A stretch of 64,000 bases of DNA from Deinococcus hopiensis KR-140. Lineage in GTDB: Bacteria; Deinococcota; Deinococci; Deinococcales; Deinococcaceae. Shown piece after piece: positions 10,604 through 21,453 of the stretch. The translations under genes and the position numbers were made by a program. The notes beneath the pieces are model-generated. The model searched no databases and was not told the origin of the DNA. It worked only from the letters and a program-made list of their open reading frames with translations. Where the stretch lies: assembly GCF_900176165.1 (NCBI RefSeq), contig NZ_FWWU01000002.1, positions 186,001-250,000 on the forward strand, in the 5' to 3' direction. Positions within the stretch are counted from its first letter, which is position 1; every line of letters starts with the position of its first letter.

Positions 10604-10993
10604 ATGAAGCAACCGCTGATTGCAGCCCTTCTTATCCTATCCACCGCTCAAGCGGCAGAAACACAAGCGGCACGTGACGCCCAGTTGCGTAGCATCTTGA
10701 TTGCTGATTCAAAGAGGATGGGCGTGAGCTGTGCCCCCACGCAGGTCTCCAGTGTGACCAGTATCAAGACCACTCCAGCCAAAGCAGGAACCGAGTTGGA
10801 AGACGGCAAGAAACGTCTGTGGGAGAAATTGGACGCTGCAACGCGTCAACTCGTCATCCACCTTGAGGAGGATGACAAAAAAAACATGATCTACCGTGCG
10901 GAACTTGGCGATGAGGATCACTCATACTTTGTCCTCTCTTGGTTTGATGCGAAGACTTCTTCCCTTATTCACACTTCTTGCGTCGTTAAGTAG
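10604..10993 (+). CDS. Secreted protein of unknown function (about 129 aa)
   Basis: Begins MKQPLIAALLILSTAQA, a compact signal peptide; the mature part is charged, with one Cys near VSCAPTQVSS and a second in the C-terminal HTSCVVK that could form a disulfide. A GTG three bases earlier is also in frame. No family recognised. It stands alone just outside the IS6 right end, followed by a hairpin terminator at 11086. Confidence 0.65.
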   Translation: MKQPLIAALLILSTAQAAETQAARDAQLRSILIADSKRMGVSCAPTQVSSVTSIKTTPAKAGTELEDGKKRLWEKLDAATRQLVIHLEEDDKKNMIYRAELGDEDHSYFVLSWFDAKTSSLIHTSCVVK

Positions 10994-11694
10994 TCCCCTA
11001 TAGCGTCCAAGACGAAAAATAGCAATCCGTTGACTTCTTGAGAAAAACAACTGATTGCACTTCGCTCCCTCATCCCAAAACTTCACCCCCGCCTTTCGAG
11101 CGGGGGCTTTCCCTGGTAGCGCGCGTGAAGTCGGGGCCATGCCCTCCCCGACCAGCTGGCCTGAAGTCGAACTATGAGCAGCGAATCGCCAGTGGTATGC
11201 TTCAAAGGTTCTTTGACAGTTTTACAAGGTGAGGCGCGTGTCAGCAGTCGGCTTCGCCTGTTCTGCAACTGTCAACGTTTTTCTGGAGCGAACCACGGGT
11301 GGGTCACTTGCCATAGGTGAGCGGCTTCCCGAGTTCAGGGGTATCGAGAAAAATTTCGACGAGGACAGGTTTCTGTTCTCTCATCATTCAGGGGCTGGAG
11401 CCCTAAACCCGTGGCCAGTGACCCAATGGTTATCGGCTTGATCGAGCGGGATGGTGGTACCCGCTACTGCACTGTTCTCTTCTTCTCGCCCGGTCACTCC
11501 CCAGCAGAGGCCTGGATTCTGCGGAGCAGGTGGAGTAAGGGGCATCTCGGACGACGCGCAATCCTACGCTACTGGATTTGGTCCCGGAGCTCAGAGGCAT
11601 GGTCAAAGATGGACTTACGCCCAAGCGGCTGCGACATTCGGTAACTCGCCCTGGCATAAGAGGTTTGAAAGACGGTCCTGGTTAACCTGGACGT
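10994..11694. other. Non-coding stretch with one terminator
   Basis: 701 bp. Apart from the hairpin at 11086-11110 I see no gene; short frames here are compositionally biased and mutually overlapping. Just before the kinase at 11695 there is no clear Shine-Dalgarno. Confidence 0.5.
11086..11110. terminator. GC-rich hairpin terminator
   Basis: CCCCCGC (11086-11092) pairs with GCGGGGG (11100-11106), loop CTTTCGA, followed by CTTT. Fits the end of the 10604 gene. Confidence 0.6.
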
Positions 11695-14610
11695 ATGACG
11701 AACGCACCTCTTCCAGTTGATGAGGCTGCGCGCCTGAACACGCTCGAGCAACTCAATGTCCTGGACACTGTACCCGAAGAGACCTTTGAACAACTGACCA
11801 GCCTGGCAGCCACCATCTTCAGCGTGCCAATCGTGCTTATTTCGCTGGTCGACCAAGACCGACAATGGTTCAAGTCGTGCTACGGGCTGGACGTACGGGA
11901 AACCGACCGGAGCTTGTCGTTCTGCGCTTATACACTCCAGTCGCAGGAAATGCTGGTGGTTCCGGATGCAAAACTTGATGGGCGGTTTGCCGACAACGAC
12001 CTGGTTACGGGTGATCCGAGGATCCGCTTCTATGCGGGGGCACCAATTGTGGTGCACGGGCACGCCGTCGGTACCCTCTGTCTGATCGATACAGAGCCTC
12101 GGGTGGGATTAAGTGAGGTAGAAACTCAAACCTTGTTTCAGATGGCTGGACTGGTCGCACATCAGCTGCTGATGCGGGCCACGACTGAACAGCGCCTGGC
12201 ACTGAAAAAACACTACCGCCAGATGATCGAGCAGAGTTCGGACCTGATATTTACGACCGATGCAGCTGGAATGCTCACACTGATCAACCCGGCCTGGGAG
12301 GAATACACCGGGTACGCCTCAGCAGACGCCCTGGGCCAGCCGGCGCTGATGCTGCTGCATGCGGAAGACCGCTCTACTATTCTGGAACATTTTCAAGCGT
12401 TCCAGAATGGTGCCCGGACTCCTGTTCGCCTGGAGTACCGCTACCGGCGGAGAGACGGACACACCGGCTGGGCGGACGTGCAGCTCCGCGCCCTGCACGA
12501 TCACCGTGGCCGTTTCGAGGGCATGCTCTGTATCGCCAGCGAGATCACTGCGCGCAAGGAGACGCAGGAGCGGCTACAACTGCTTGAATCCGTGGTGGTC
12601 AATGCCAACGATGCTGTGGTGATCACCGAAGCAGAACCAATCGATGAACCTGGCCCCCGCATCCTCTACGTCAATGAGGCGTTCACCCGGATGAGTGGCC
12701 ACACGCTCGAGGAGGTTCGGGGACACAGCCCCCGAATGCTGCAAGGTGAAGGCAGCGACCCTGCGGTTAAAGCTCGGATTCGCAAGGCTCTTCAGGCGTG
12801 GAAGCCAATTCGCGTCGAACTGCTGAATTACCGCAAGAACGGCACACCCTTCTGGGTTGAGATGAGCATTGTCCCCATCGCCAACGAGAAAGGCTGGTAT
12901 ACGCACTGGGTCAGCGTCCAGCGGGATATCACGGAGCGCCGGCAGGTTGAAGAGAAGGTACAGCGGCAAACCCAGCAGCAAGCGGTTCTGGCTGACCTGG
13001 CGTATTACGCCATCGCAGACCGGGATCTTCACAGCATCCTGCAGCGCGCTGCGGAACAGGTCGCGGCGGCCCTCGATGTTGAGATCACTACCGTGACGGA
13101 ACTCCAGGGTGCCCGTCAGGACCTGGTCATCCGCGCTGGTCACGGCTGGCCTGCCGGAACGGTTGGGACCACGGTACCTGGTGCCTCACTGCCTGGATAC
13201 GCCATTGAGGTCGGGGAGGCGGTCGTGGTCCCTGACATGCGCACAGAGACCCGCTTTGATGTGGGTGATCTGCCGACTGCACACGGCGTGCAGTGCGGCG
13301 CGAGCGTGGTCATCCACGGCCTTGATGCTCCGTACGGTGCCCTATGCGTAAAGAGTACCCGTCACCGCTCATTCAATGCCGAGGATCTGCAGTTTTTACA
13401 GGCTGTGGCCAACGTGCTGGGAACGGCCGTGGAACATCAGCGCGCCGCTGCGCAGCTCAAAGAGAGCGAAGCGCGCTACCGTGCGCTCGTGACCAATATG
13501 CCAGGAGCCGTGTACCGCTGCATCCTTGATGAAGCGTGGACCATGCATTACGTCAATGACGGCATTCGCGATATCACCGGATATCCTGCGGCAGATTTCG
13601 TCCTCAACGCCCGCCGAACTCTGGGCAGCCTCATCCATCCGGACGACAGCCCACAGGTCATGGCGGCAGTTCAGGAAGCCGTGGAACGCCAGGAGCCATT
13701 CGAACTGGAGTACCGCATCCAGCACGCTGATGGCACCGAGCGCTGGCTGTACGAACAAGGCCGCGCAGCTTCTGAGGGAGTGATAGAAGGCGTGATGATG
13801 GACATCACCAGTCGCAAGACCGCCGAGCGAGGTCTGATCGAAGCGCGTGAGGATGCCGAGCGGGCGAACCTCGCCAAGAGCATGTTCTTGTCGCGCGTCA
13901 GTCACGAGCTGCGCACTCCGCTCAACGCCATTCTCGGATTCGGACAGCTGATCGACCGCAATCCTACCCATCCAGAGAAGGTGGAGCGGCACAACCGGCA
14001 GATTCTGACGGCTGGCCGGCACCTGCTTGACCTGGTCAATGACGTGATGGACGTGGCACGGATCGATTCTGGCGAGATGTCGCTCCAGCTCACGAGGCTG
14101 TGTCTGAAAGACGCGGTTGAAGAGTGTGTGGCTGTCGTGATGCCGCAGGCCGCGCGGGGTGAACTGACCCTGAGTGTGGATGTGGAAGGGCTGGCCGGCA
14201 CCCTCGTCAGCGCCGATGGCAAGCGCCTGCGTCAGGTCCTGTTCAACCTGCTGGGGAACGCCGTGAAATACACCGAGCCTGGAGGTCAGATCGGCGTCTT
14301 GTGCTGGATTACGCCGGAAGGCCAGGCCCGGGTAGAGGTCAGCGACACCGGGCCGGGGATGACCCGGGACGAACAGGCACGGCTGTTCCAGCCGTTTGTG
14401 CGTCTGGAAGGCAAACAGTCGGAAAAGGAGGGGACCGGACTGGGGCTGTCGTTGTGCAAGCGGGTGGTCGAACTGATGAAGGGCCAGATTGGCGTGCGCA
14501 GCGACCCCGGACAGGGCAGCACCTTCTGGTTTGAGTTTCCTCTGGTGCCTGGCAACAATGAATCCGTCGCTGACGGACCCGGCTCTGCAGCGCAGGGGGT
14601 CTCAGCATGA
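11695..14610 (+). CDS. Soluble multi-sensor histidine kinase (GAF-PAS-PAS-GAF-PAS)
   Basis: 971 residues, no membrane helix. Order: GAF (about 25-163), PAS (174-290), PAS (294-420, LOV-like spacing around GHSPRMLQG but without the photoactive Cys), GAF (430-590), PAS (593-720), HisKA with His737 in SRVSHELRTPLN, HATPase with NLLGNAVKY, DTGPGM and GTGLGLSLCK. Catalytic residues are intact. It probably senses several cytoplasmic signals, perhaps a tetrapyrrole or redox cofactor. No Shine-Dalgarno is evident, so it may be leaderless. Its stop overlaps the next gene (ATGA), which supplies a receiver. Confidence 0.92.
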   Translation: MTNAPLPVDEAARLNTLEQLNVLDTVPEETFEQLTSLAATIFSVPIVLISLVDQDRQWFKSCYGLDVRETDRSLSFCAYTLQSQEMLVVPDAKLDGRFADNDLVTGDPRIRFYAGAPIVVHGHAVGTLCLIDTEPRVGLSEVETQTLFQMAGLVAHQLLMRATTEQRLALKKHYRQMIEQSSDLIFTTDAAGMLTLINPAWEEYTGYASADALGQPALMLLHAEDRSTILEHFQAFQNGARTPVRLEYRYRRRDGHTGWADVQLRALHDHRGRFEGMLCIASEITARKETQERLQLLESVVVNANDAVVITEAEPIDEPGPRILYVNEAFTRMSGHTLEEVRGHSPRMLQGEGSDPAVKARIRKALQAWKPIRVELLNYRKNGTPFWVEMSIVPIANEKGWYTHWVSVQRDITERRQVEEKVQRQTQQQAVLADLAYYAIADRDLHSILQRAAEQVAAALDVEITTVTELQGARQDLVIRAGHGWPAGTVGTTVPGASLPGYAIEVGEAVVVPDMRTETRFDVGDLPTAHGVQCGASVVIHGLDAPYGALCVKSTRHRSFNAEDLQFLQAVANVLGTAVEHQRAAAQLKESEARYRALVTNMPGAVYRCILDEAWTMHYVNDGIRDITGYPAADFVLNARRTLGSLIHPDDSPQVMAAVQEAVERQEPFELEYRIQHADGTERWLYEQGRAASEGVIEGVMMDITSRKTAERGLIEAREDAERANLAKSMFLSRVSHELRTPLNAILGFGQLIDRNPTHPEKVERHNRQILTAGRHLLDLVNDVMDVARIDSGEMSLQLTRLCLKDAVEECVAVVMPQAARGELTLSVDVEGLAGTLVSADGKRLRQVLFNLLGNAVKYTEPGGQIGVLCWITPEGQARVEVSDTGPGMTRDEQARLFQPFVRLEGKQSEKEGTGLGLSLCKRVVELMKGQIGVRSDPGQGSTFWFEFPLVPGNNESVADGPGSAAQGVSA

Positions 14611-15650
14611 AGCCGCCTCAGGTGACCACCGCAAGGATTTTGATTGTGGACGATCAGGAAGCGAACACCACGCTGCTGCGCGAGATGCTCGAAGAGGAAG
14701 GGTACAGCGGCATGCACGTGATCAATGACGCCCGCCTCGCGGTCGGTGCGGCGCAGTCCTTTGCGCCGGACCTCGTGCTGCTTGATCTGATGATGCCGTA
14801 CATGGACGGGTTTCAAGTCATGGATCAGCTTCTGGAGGCCCTGCCCTCCACAGTGTTTCTTCCTGTGCTGGTGCTGACAGCGGACGCGACCAGCGCGACC
14901 AAGCGCCGGGCACTCGCGTCTGGGGCCACGGACTTCATCACCAAACCCTTCGATGTCGAGGAGGTGTTGCTGCGTGTGCGCAACCTCCTGCAGATGAGGT
15001 TTTTCAGTAACGCGCTTAAGCAGCAAAACGACCTGCTCGAAGTTCGCGTGGCGGAGCGCACCCGTGAACTTCTCGAAACCCAGGCTGAAGTGCTTTCCCG
15101 GCTGGCAACTGCTGCAGAATACCGAGATGACGACACCGGAGAGCATACGTGGCGGGTGGCCGCGGTGGCAGCCAGCCTCGCCCGGGAGCTGGGTTGGGCG
15201 GACAGTCAGGTCGAACTGCTCCAGCAGGCGGCGAGATTGCATGACGTCGGCAAGGTAGGAATTCCAGACGCCATTCTGCTCAAGCCGGGCCGCCTGACCC
15301 AGGAGGAGTTCACAGTCATGAAAAGCCATGCGGCGATCGGGGGGCGGATTATGAGCAATGGCAGCAGCCCTATGCTGCAGCTTGCGCAGGAGATCGCCTG
15401 CTCGCATCACGAGCGCTGGGACGGCAGTGGGTACCCGAATGGCCTTGCAGGCGAAGCCATTCCGGTCAGTGGCCGCATTGTGGCCGTAGCGGACGTGTAC
15501 GACGCCCTGACCAACGAGCGTCCCTACAAACAGGCCTGGAGTCATGGCGACGCCCTGGCAGAAATCCAGAACCAGGCCGGACGCCAGTTCGATCCCCAGG
15601 TCGTTGAGTTGTTCTTACGGATCATGGCCCGTCCTGAGGGATCGATTTGA
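14607..15650 (+). CDS. Receiver-HD-GYP cyclic-di-GMP phosphodiesterase
   Basis: 347 residues. Receiver (about 8-125) with DD at 13-14, phospho-acceptor Asp60 (LLDLMMPYMDG), Thr in VLTAD and Lys in TKPFD. A coiled linker (RVAERTRELLETQAEV) leads to the HD-GYP domain with His212-Asp213 in HDVGKVGIP, the SHHERWDGSGYP loop and ADVYDALTNERPY. The family (RpfG type) hydrolyses cyclic-di-GMP to GMP or pGpG. Overlap with the 11695 kinase gene makes phosphotransfer between the two the simplest reading. Confidence 0.93.
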   Translation: MKPPQVTTARILIVDDQEANTTLLREMLEEEGYSGMHVINDARLAVGAAQSFAPDLVLLDLMMPYMDGFQVMDQLLEALPSTVFLPVLVLTADATSATKRRALASGATDFITKPFDVEEVLLRVRNLLQMRFFSNALKQQNDLLEVRVAERTRELLETQAEVLSRLATAAEYRDDDTGEHTWRVAAVAASLARELGWADSQVELLQQAARLHDVGKVGIPDAILLKPGRLTQEEFTVMKSHAAIGGRIMSNGSSPMLQLAQEIACSHHERWDGSGYPNGLAGEAIPVSGRIVAVADVYDALTNERPYKQAWSHGDALAEIQNQAGRQFDPQVVELFLRIMARPEGSI

Positions 15651-15742
15651 CACTCCTACCCTTTCAAGGGTGCGCGCCATCCAACGGCGCGATTTGATTA
15701 CCTCCTCAGGAGATTGGACTGGGTTCGTGGTCCGAGGGCTAG

Positions 15743-17123
15743 CTGTACTTCGGGGAAATTCAGGGACCGCTGAATAAAGCTGTGCAGGCGCGGCATTGCT
15801 GGCACGGAGGTGGCAGGGGCAGGTCCCCTGCCACCTCCGCTCGAATAGCGGGGACAGTGTCACCTTTGAGGTCATCGGGCTGGGTCAATCGCAACCATTG
15901 AAGGAAGGTCAGGGCCAGCATGCAAAGCACGGCGTGGTGATGGAGGCCCTGCCAGGAACGGCCCTCAAAGTGGTCCAGACCGACTTCGTCCTTCAGCTCC
16001 CGGTGGGTCAACTCGCAAGCCCAGCGGCGCTTGGTCACCTCAACCAGCCGAGAAAGAGAGGTGTTCTCGGGGAGATTACAGACGTAGTATTTGCGTTCCT
16101 CTCCCCGTCGCTGTTCACCGATGATCCAGGCCGCCTGCCCGGGAAGGTGCTGGCCCTGGGCATTTTCCTCTCCATCGGCGAGACGCACGTACACAGCGGC
16201 AAAGCGTCCTGAGAGGGGACCCTTGGTCCCGTGTCGCCACACCAGGTGCTGCCATGCAGCACCTTTGAGGACGTCCTCCACCGATTGCCGGTCTTCGGAG
16301 GGGGTGGGGTGCTTGGGTCTTCTGCCACGAAAGAACTTGGGGATAGGGATTAAGCGAACGTCCTTGGGATAGACCGTCTGTGTGCGAGTCACACCCACCG
16401 ACCACAGCAGTCCGCGCGTGGTGAGGGCATGGCGGAACTGAGCCGTCACGCCATACCCAGCGTCCGCCAAGACCATGCCGAAGGTGACGTGTTCGCGTAC
16501 CCGGTCCAGTTCCTGGAGTGCCAACGCCCATTTGGTCTGTGGCTGCTGGTGTTCCATTGGAACACCAGCAGCCTGGAGACGCGCCGGATCGCTGGTCCAG
16601 TCCTGTGGCAGGAAGAGCCGGAGGGCCAGGGGGAACAGGGACCTCGTGCTGGGCTAAGGTCAGGGAGACCAGACACTGACAGGACGTGATCTTGCCCACC
16701 TGTCCCGAATACTGGCGAGCAACCCCCACGGATTTCGTCCCAAATTTGGTCAGGCAGGTATCGTCAATGATCAAGACGGCGTCTTTGCCTCCAAGCATTT
16801 GCTGGGCCCGCTCGGCCAGCAGCGTTTCCAGGGGACGAGTTGGCCAGGGACTGTCGGTGATGAAGTGCTGGAGGTGGTCTTCTTTTCCAGGAGCCACCAC
16901 AGCAGCCAGAGGTTGCATGCTTTTCCGGGACGCACCGCTGCACAGTCCACGCACGTACAACGGTGCCCAAGTGCGCCCTGCACGGTGGCGAAAGTGCGTC
17001 AGAAAGGGTGCGAACCAGGTGGGAAAATGTCGGGTCCAAGGGGGCAAAGAACGTGGCATAGCAGGAGGCCAGCATCACCGATGCTGGCCTCCCTAGTTCC
17101 TCCTGAATTTCCCCGAAGTACAG
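15743..17123 (-). mobile_element. IS701-family insertion sequence with CTAG duplication
   Basis: 1381 bp. The 22-bp terminal repeats (15743-15764 and 17102-17123) are perfect complements starting CTGTACTTCGGGG. CTAG lies directly outside both ends (15739-15742 and 17124-17127), the 4-bp target duplication expected for this family. Size is typical. The single transposase gene is interrupted by one frameshift. Confidence 0.88.
15760..17059 (-). pseudogene. IS701-family transposase, one frameshift
   Basis: The N-terminal frame (start 17059, MPRSLPPWTRHF) holds LIIDDTCLTKFGTKSVGVARQY, including the first catalytic Asp. It leaves frame after SLTLAQHEVP at a run of five G/C (16629-16633); removing one base restores PLALRLFLPQDW and the rest: FGMVLADAGYG (second Asp), KRRWACELTHRELKDEVGLDHFEGR (catalytic Glu region). 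Everything else is intact, so this is either a fresh lesion, a sequencing slip in a homopolymer or, less likely, programmed slippage. Stop at 15760. Confidence 0.85.
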
Positions 17124-17464
17124 CTAGAGGGTGAAAAGATGCCCATCCAAAATAGAAGGTCTGGTTCTGTAGCGAGCGAACAAACGACTGAAAAAGCACG
17201 TGTAGGACGTTTATTGATGACCGGTTAGCTGCATTCCCAGTTCTGAGATTCCAAATCCAGCCTGGCAGCAGAGAGCTGGGAAGGGTACTCGAAGTTGACC
17301 AAAGGTCTCTCCGCTGACCAGCAAGAAAACAGGCTCTGGGTCGAGTGCTTACGCAAATATCAAAATCAGGCCGTTCAAGTTGAATAGTGATCTTCGCAGC
17401 CTCTAGGTGACATGCGCCTGCAATTAACAATCTCAGAGGTATGAGGCTCACTGACAAAAGTTCC

Positions 17465-17990
<526 letters not shown>

Positions 17991-19075
17991 AAGGTGCGCC
18001 CGAGCAGGCCAACCCGTCACCCGATTGTCGTCCAGCCTCAGAGGCGGCCTGGGTGTAGAGCAAGCCCGCCACCAGACCCAGAAGTGTCCTGGCGCCGTTT
18101 TCCCCTGGTCGCTTCCCGTGGTATCACAGGTGTGCAAGAACACAGTGGGTGCGTAACCATCTGGAGACCACGCGGTCAGAACCCCATCGCAGTACCAACC
18201 AACCCTATGGAGATACAGCAAGGTGGAGCAATCTCCACACGCTCAGGCCCGAGGACACGAAAAACGGCCCTGACCCACGTCGTTCCCAACCCGCCCATAC
18301 AGAGGCCGCTTCTCCCAAAGAACAGGAGGCGTTCCTAAAAAGTCAGGGCAGCGCCAAGCGTGGCTCAAGCCGCCTATCCTGAGAAGCAAGTTTGCCTTTG
18401 AGTACAGGACGAAGGGCGTTTTGGCCTCCTGTGGTTGCTCAATGCTGCCCTGATCAATGGCTCTACACATACATTTCCGTCGAACCTTTAGATGGGGCAA
18501 AGTGGATTCCCGATCTTTCTTCCGGTCAACATCCCATTGATGGAGACCGCTCCGAAAGACTTCAGGCGGGCTGCCGATCCTGGCGTCTACAACTTACCGT
18601 GCTTCTACTCGACCAAGTGGAATGGTACATGAGTAAGAAACTCAGCGCGCCTCTCAACATCTTCTCCCATTTCCAGCCTCTATACCTGAACTTTCGCCAG
18701 CAGAGCCCATGACCGTGAAATCGAAAGCACCATTGGTGAATCAAACAATTCAAGATGTTCAAGAAGTCCAAGCTCTGATCGTAGGAGAATGCGTAAGACT
18801 CAGAAGTTGGCCGCAGGGAGTAAAGTTGCTGCCCCTCCTTCTCTGGATTAAACATGTCCTGGACTCATCTTAACTCCAGACGAGAGGTAGCACACCCGAA
18901 TGGGGGCACGAGATATTGCCCCCCAAGTAGGTGTTTCGCGCGAGAGATGAACCTTCTACAGTAAAGGTCTTATGAAGCTGATCGTCTTTCTCCATCTGCA
19001 ACATAGTGCGGGCGTTGCACTCGTCGCAGCTCCCTGGAAGACTGTCCCTGCTTTAGGACTAAGGCGGCAGAGCCA
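17991..19075. other. Region after the intron; no gene recognised
   Basis: About 1.1 kb leading to the pilin operon. A GTGCGCCC motif, like a group II intron 5' end, occurs at 17994-18001 directly after domain V but no matching intron body follows. A 7-bp hairpin GGGGGCA/TGCCCCC lies at 18902-18923. No convincing coding frame or promoter was identified. Confidence 0.4.
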
Positions 19076-20968
19076 ATGAGGCAGAAGAGTGATGGGTTTG
19101 CACTCGTGCTGGTCATAGTCTATGTTCTTTTAACTATAGGTGTGATAATTGCCACCCTTTCCATTACTACTCTTGGAAGTTCTGGTGGAGTTCAGAGTGG
19201 CAAAGAGTCTTATCAAGCGTTTGCCTCTGCAGAAAGCGGCATCAGTAGCTTCATTCCCCGCGTCAAAGAAAGCGGTTTTACTGGAACCGTATATGAGATT
19301 GACTGCTGGGTACAGGGCAATAACCCTAAGTGGTCTGACGGCTCTAACGTGACGGTTGATGGTGGCAACACTTGTGCAAGTACAGCCACAGAAAACGTTC
19401 CACTAATGAACCTCACAAGCAGCAATACAGGTCAGCGAGTTGAGGTCAAAGTAGTCAAAGTCGATGTTGCAGCCTCACGACTGACTATTATGGCCAAGGG
19501 CCAAACTGGCTCTAGTAGCAACGCCGCTACAGCAAAAATTACTCAGAACGTTCTGCTCAGCAAACCTGCATTTCTGAATATTGCCGCGCCGGCAGGATTA
19601 ACCAGTTGCCCTTCTCTGAATACCGGCGGAACTTCTGAAGTTTTCGGCGTAGGTTCAGAGAACACAGGGCTTGTCGCATATACGACGAGCACAGGCGCCT
19701 CAACAACAACTCTGAATATCTCTCCAAAACTTTCTGATGGCCTCCCACTGGATCAGGGCAGCTTTATCAGCATTGGTGGAGCTACCTATAGAGTCACCAA
19801 ATTGACTCCACTCGCCAGCCCACTGGTAGGGACGCAATTGACAGTCATACCTCCGGCTTCGACGGGCACTGCATTGACCGGAACACTCAGCCTGATCCCC
19901 ATTGCCTTCCGGGGACCACAGGGAGGGAATGGATATATCGCTGAACCGTCCTTACCGACAGGAACTTACCGCATTCCAGTCAGTGATCCTACAAGTGTCT
20001 TCGCTGGCGACACATTGTATGTGGACTCAGGAGGACGGACGTACAGTATGACGGTTGTCGGCAGAGCTGTGGTCCCAGCGACGACCCCCGCTACCTTTGA
20101 ACCTTCGGTCGGATTTATTAACGGTGACCTGACCCAGGGGTATGTCGACGTCACCTTGGGAGCAAGCGGGGCAGGAGCTTTTGCATACGGCACAAGTACA
20201 TCAAACTTTGGGCAGCAACTCCCAAGTACAGATTCCAGAACACCCCTCCCCCTGACGGTAAGCGTCCTTAATAGCCTCCCTGTAGGAGCGCCGATGAGAC
20301 GATATATCCCCTCAGTTATGAGCGCTGGGAGCATCAACAGCGTCTCGGGTACGAACAGACTGGCCATTGGAAGCGACTTTGGTGGCGCGAGTCGTGTGTC
20401 GCCTGCAGCCATTGCCGGAAGTACAGCAGTCAATTGCGGTGTCAATGAGGCCCTCTTCAAACAAGTCTTCAACCGTACCAAAGCGGACTTTCTAAGCCTC
20501 GTGCCAACCACTCCCTCTCCGTCAAATGTTCTGACAAGTGTTTCACGTCCCCTCGACAAGAATATCTACTGGCTGGGCAGTACAGCAAAGAGCAATGGAA
20601 GTATTATAGTCAGCAACTCAACTTATAGCTTGAATAGCAATGATTTGTGTGGACAAGGAATCCTGGTAGTCAATGGCAATCTAGATTTAGGTGGAACGGG
20701 CAATCGCAATGGCAACACCTGCGGCAGTTCTTCCGACGGCTCACCTGACGGTTTTAACGGGATTCTCTATGTCATGGGCAACTTGAAGAGCCAGGGTAAT
20801 CCAAATATCAAGGGAGCTGTGATCGTAGAGGGGAATGTAAACGTACAAGCAACCACCACTAACGGTGGTATGAGGATTAACTATAGCCCCCTTGCCGTTC
20901 TCAGTGCCGCACGCAACCTCTCCCCTTTGAACTTTACTCTGGAGTCGGGCTCATGGAATCAGCAGTAG
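19076..20968 (+). CDS. Large PilX-like type IV pilus accessory protein
   Basis: 630 residues. An N-terminal hydrophobic helix (FALVLVIVYVLLTIGVIIATLSI, about 8-30) follows a short basic tail, as in PilX/minor-pilin proteins, though the processing Gly-Phe-x-x-x-Glu signature is only partial. The long remainder is Ser/Thr/Gly/Asn-rich beta structure, ending in a section resembling polymer-forming or cargo domains (GILVVNGNLDLGGTGNRNG, VIVEGNVNVQ). It overlaps the next pilin gene by 16 bp and heads a four-gene operon. Codon usage is clearly AT-richer than flanking genes, suggesting transfer or expression-related bias. Confidence 0.75.
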   Translation: MRQKSDGFALVLVIVYVLLTIGVIIATLSITTLGSSGGVQSGKESYQAFASAESGISSFIPRVKESGFTGTVYEIDCWVQGNNPKWSDGSNVTVDGGNTCASTATENVPLMNLTSSNTGQRVEVKVVKVDVAASRLTIMAKGQTGSSSNAATAKITQNVLLSKPAFLNIAAPAGLTSCPSLNTGGTSEVFGVGSENTGLVAYTTSTGASTTTLNISPKLSDGLPLDQGSFISIGGATYRVTKLTPLASPLVGTQLTVIPPASTGTALTGTLSLIPIAFRGPQGGNGYIAEPSLPTGTYRIPVSDPTSVFAGDTLYVDSGGRTYSMTVVGRAVVPATTPATFEPSVGFINGDLTQGYVDVTLGASGAGAFAYGTSTSNFGQQLPSTDSRTPLPLTVSVLNSLPVGAPMRRYIPSVMSAGSINSVSGTNRLAIGSDFGGASRVSPAAIAGSTAVNCGVNEALFKQVFNRTKADFLSLVPTTPSPSNVLTSVSRPLDKNIYWLGSTAKSNGSIIVSNSTYSLNSNDLCGQGILVVNGNLDLGGTGNRNGNTCGSSSDGSPDGFNGILYVMGNLKSQGNPNIKGAVIVEGNVNVQATTTNGGMRINYSPLAVLSAARNLSPLNFTLESGSWNQQ

Positions 20969-21453
20969 AGGTATTCAGGAGAAAGGTGAGTCCACAGTCA
21001 GGGTTTACCCTTATTGAACTAATTGTAGTGATTGCAATTTTGGGAATTCTCATGTCTATAGGCCTTCCAGCATATCAGCGTTACCTGAGTGGCCTCAGGG
21101 TGGCACAAAGTGCTGAACAGCTGGCTCGCGACGTGAACAAAGTGCGTGAGAACGCCCAGCGCAGCAACACCTGCTGGGGCCTGGCCTATAAGTCATCTAC
21201 TCAGTATGAGCGGATACGCTACTCAACTCCAAATTGTAGTGATACGCCTGCTGAAGCAGCCAAAAGCATAATTTCTGTTTTGGACGGTACCCTTCTAAGC
21301 ACCAGCGGAACGCTGACTGAGGTCAAATTCAGACCTCCTTATGGAACGGGTGATGGCACCGCTGTCACTTTCGTTATTACCAGTGGGGGCAACAGCAGTA
21401 TTGGAAAAGTTCTTCGAGTGAGTGGAGTTATGGGAAAGGTGATCGTAAAGTGA
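20953..21453 (+). CDS. Type IV prepilin-like protein (GspH/FimT type)
   Basis: 166 residues. Prepilin peptidase site in SGFTLIELIVVIAILGILMS, with cleavage expected after the Gly before Phe and Glu at mature position 5. After the alpha1 helix come about 110 residues of globular domain with two Cys (SNTCWGL, TPNCSD) that may pair. Typical GspH/FimT minor pilin. It overlaps its neighbours at both ends (16 and 4 bp), so the operon is translationally coupled. Confidence 0.85.
   Translation: MESAVEVFRRKVSPQSGFTLIELIVVIAILGILMSIGLPAYQRYLSGLRVAQSAEQLARDVNKVRENAQRSNTCWGLAYKSSTQYERIRYSTPNCSDTPAEAAKSIISVLDGTLLSTSGTLTEVKFRPPYGTGDGTAVTFVITSGGNSSIGKVLRVSGVMGKVIVK

Noticed and set aside
14286..15545. 419-codon minus-strand frame opposite the receiver-HD-GYP gene
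   Set aside because: Antisense shadow; the plus strand carries all catalytic motifs and is translationally coupled to the kinase.
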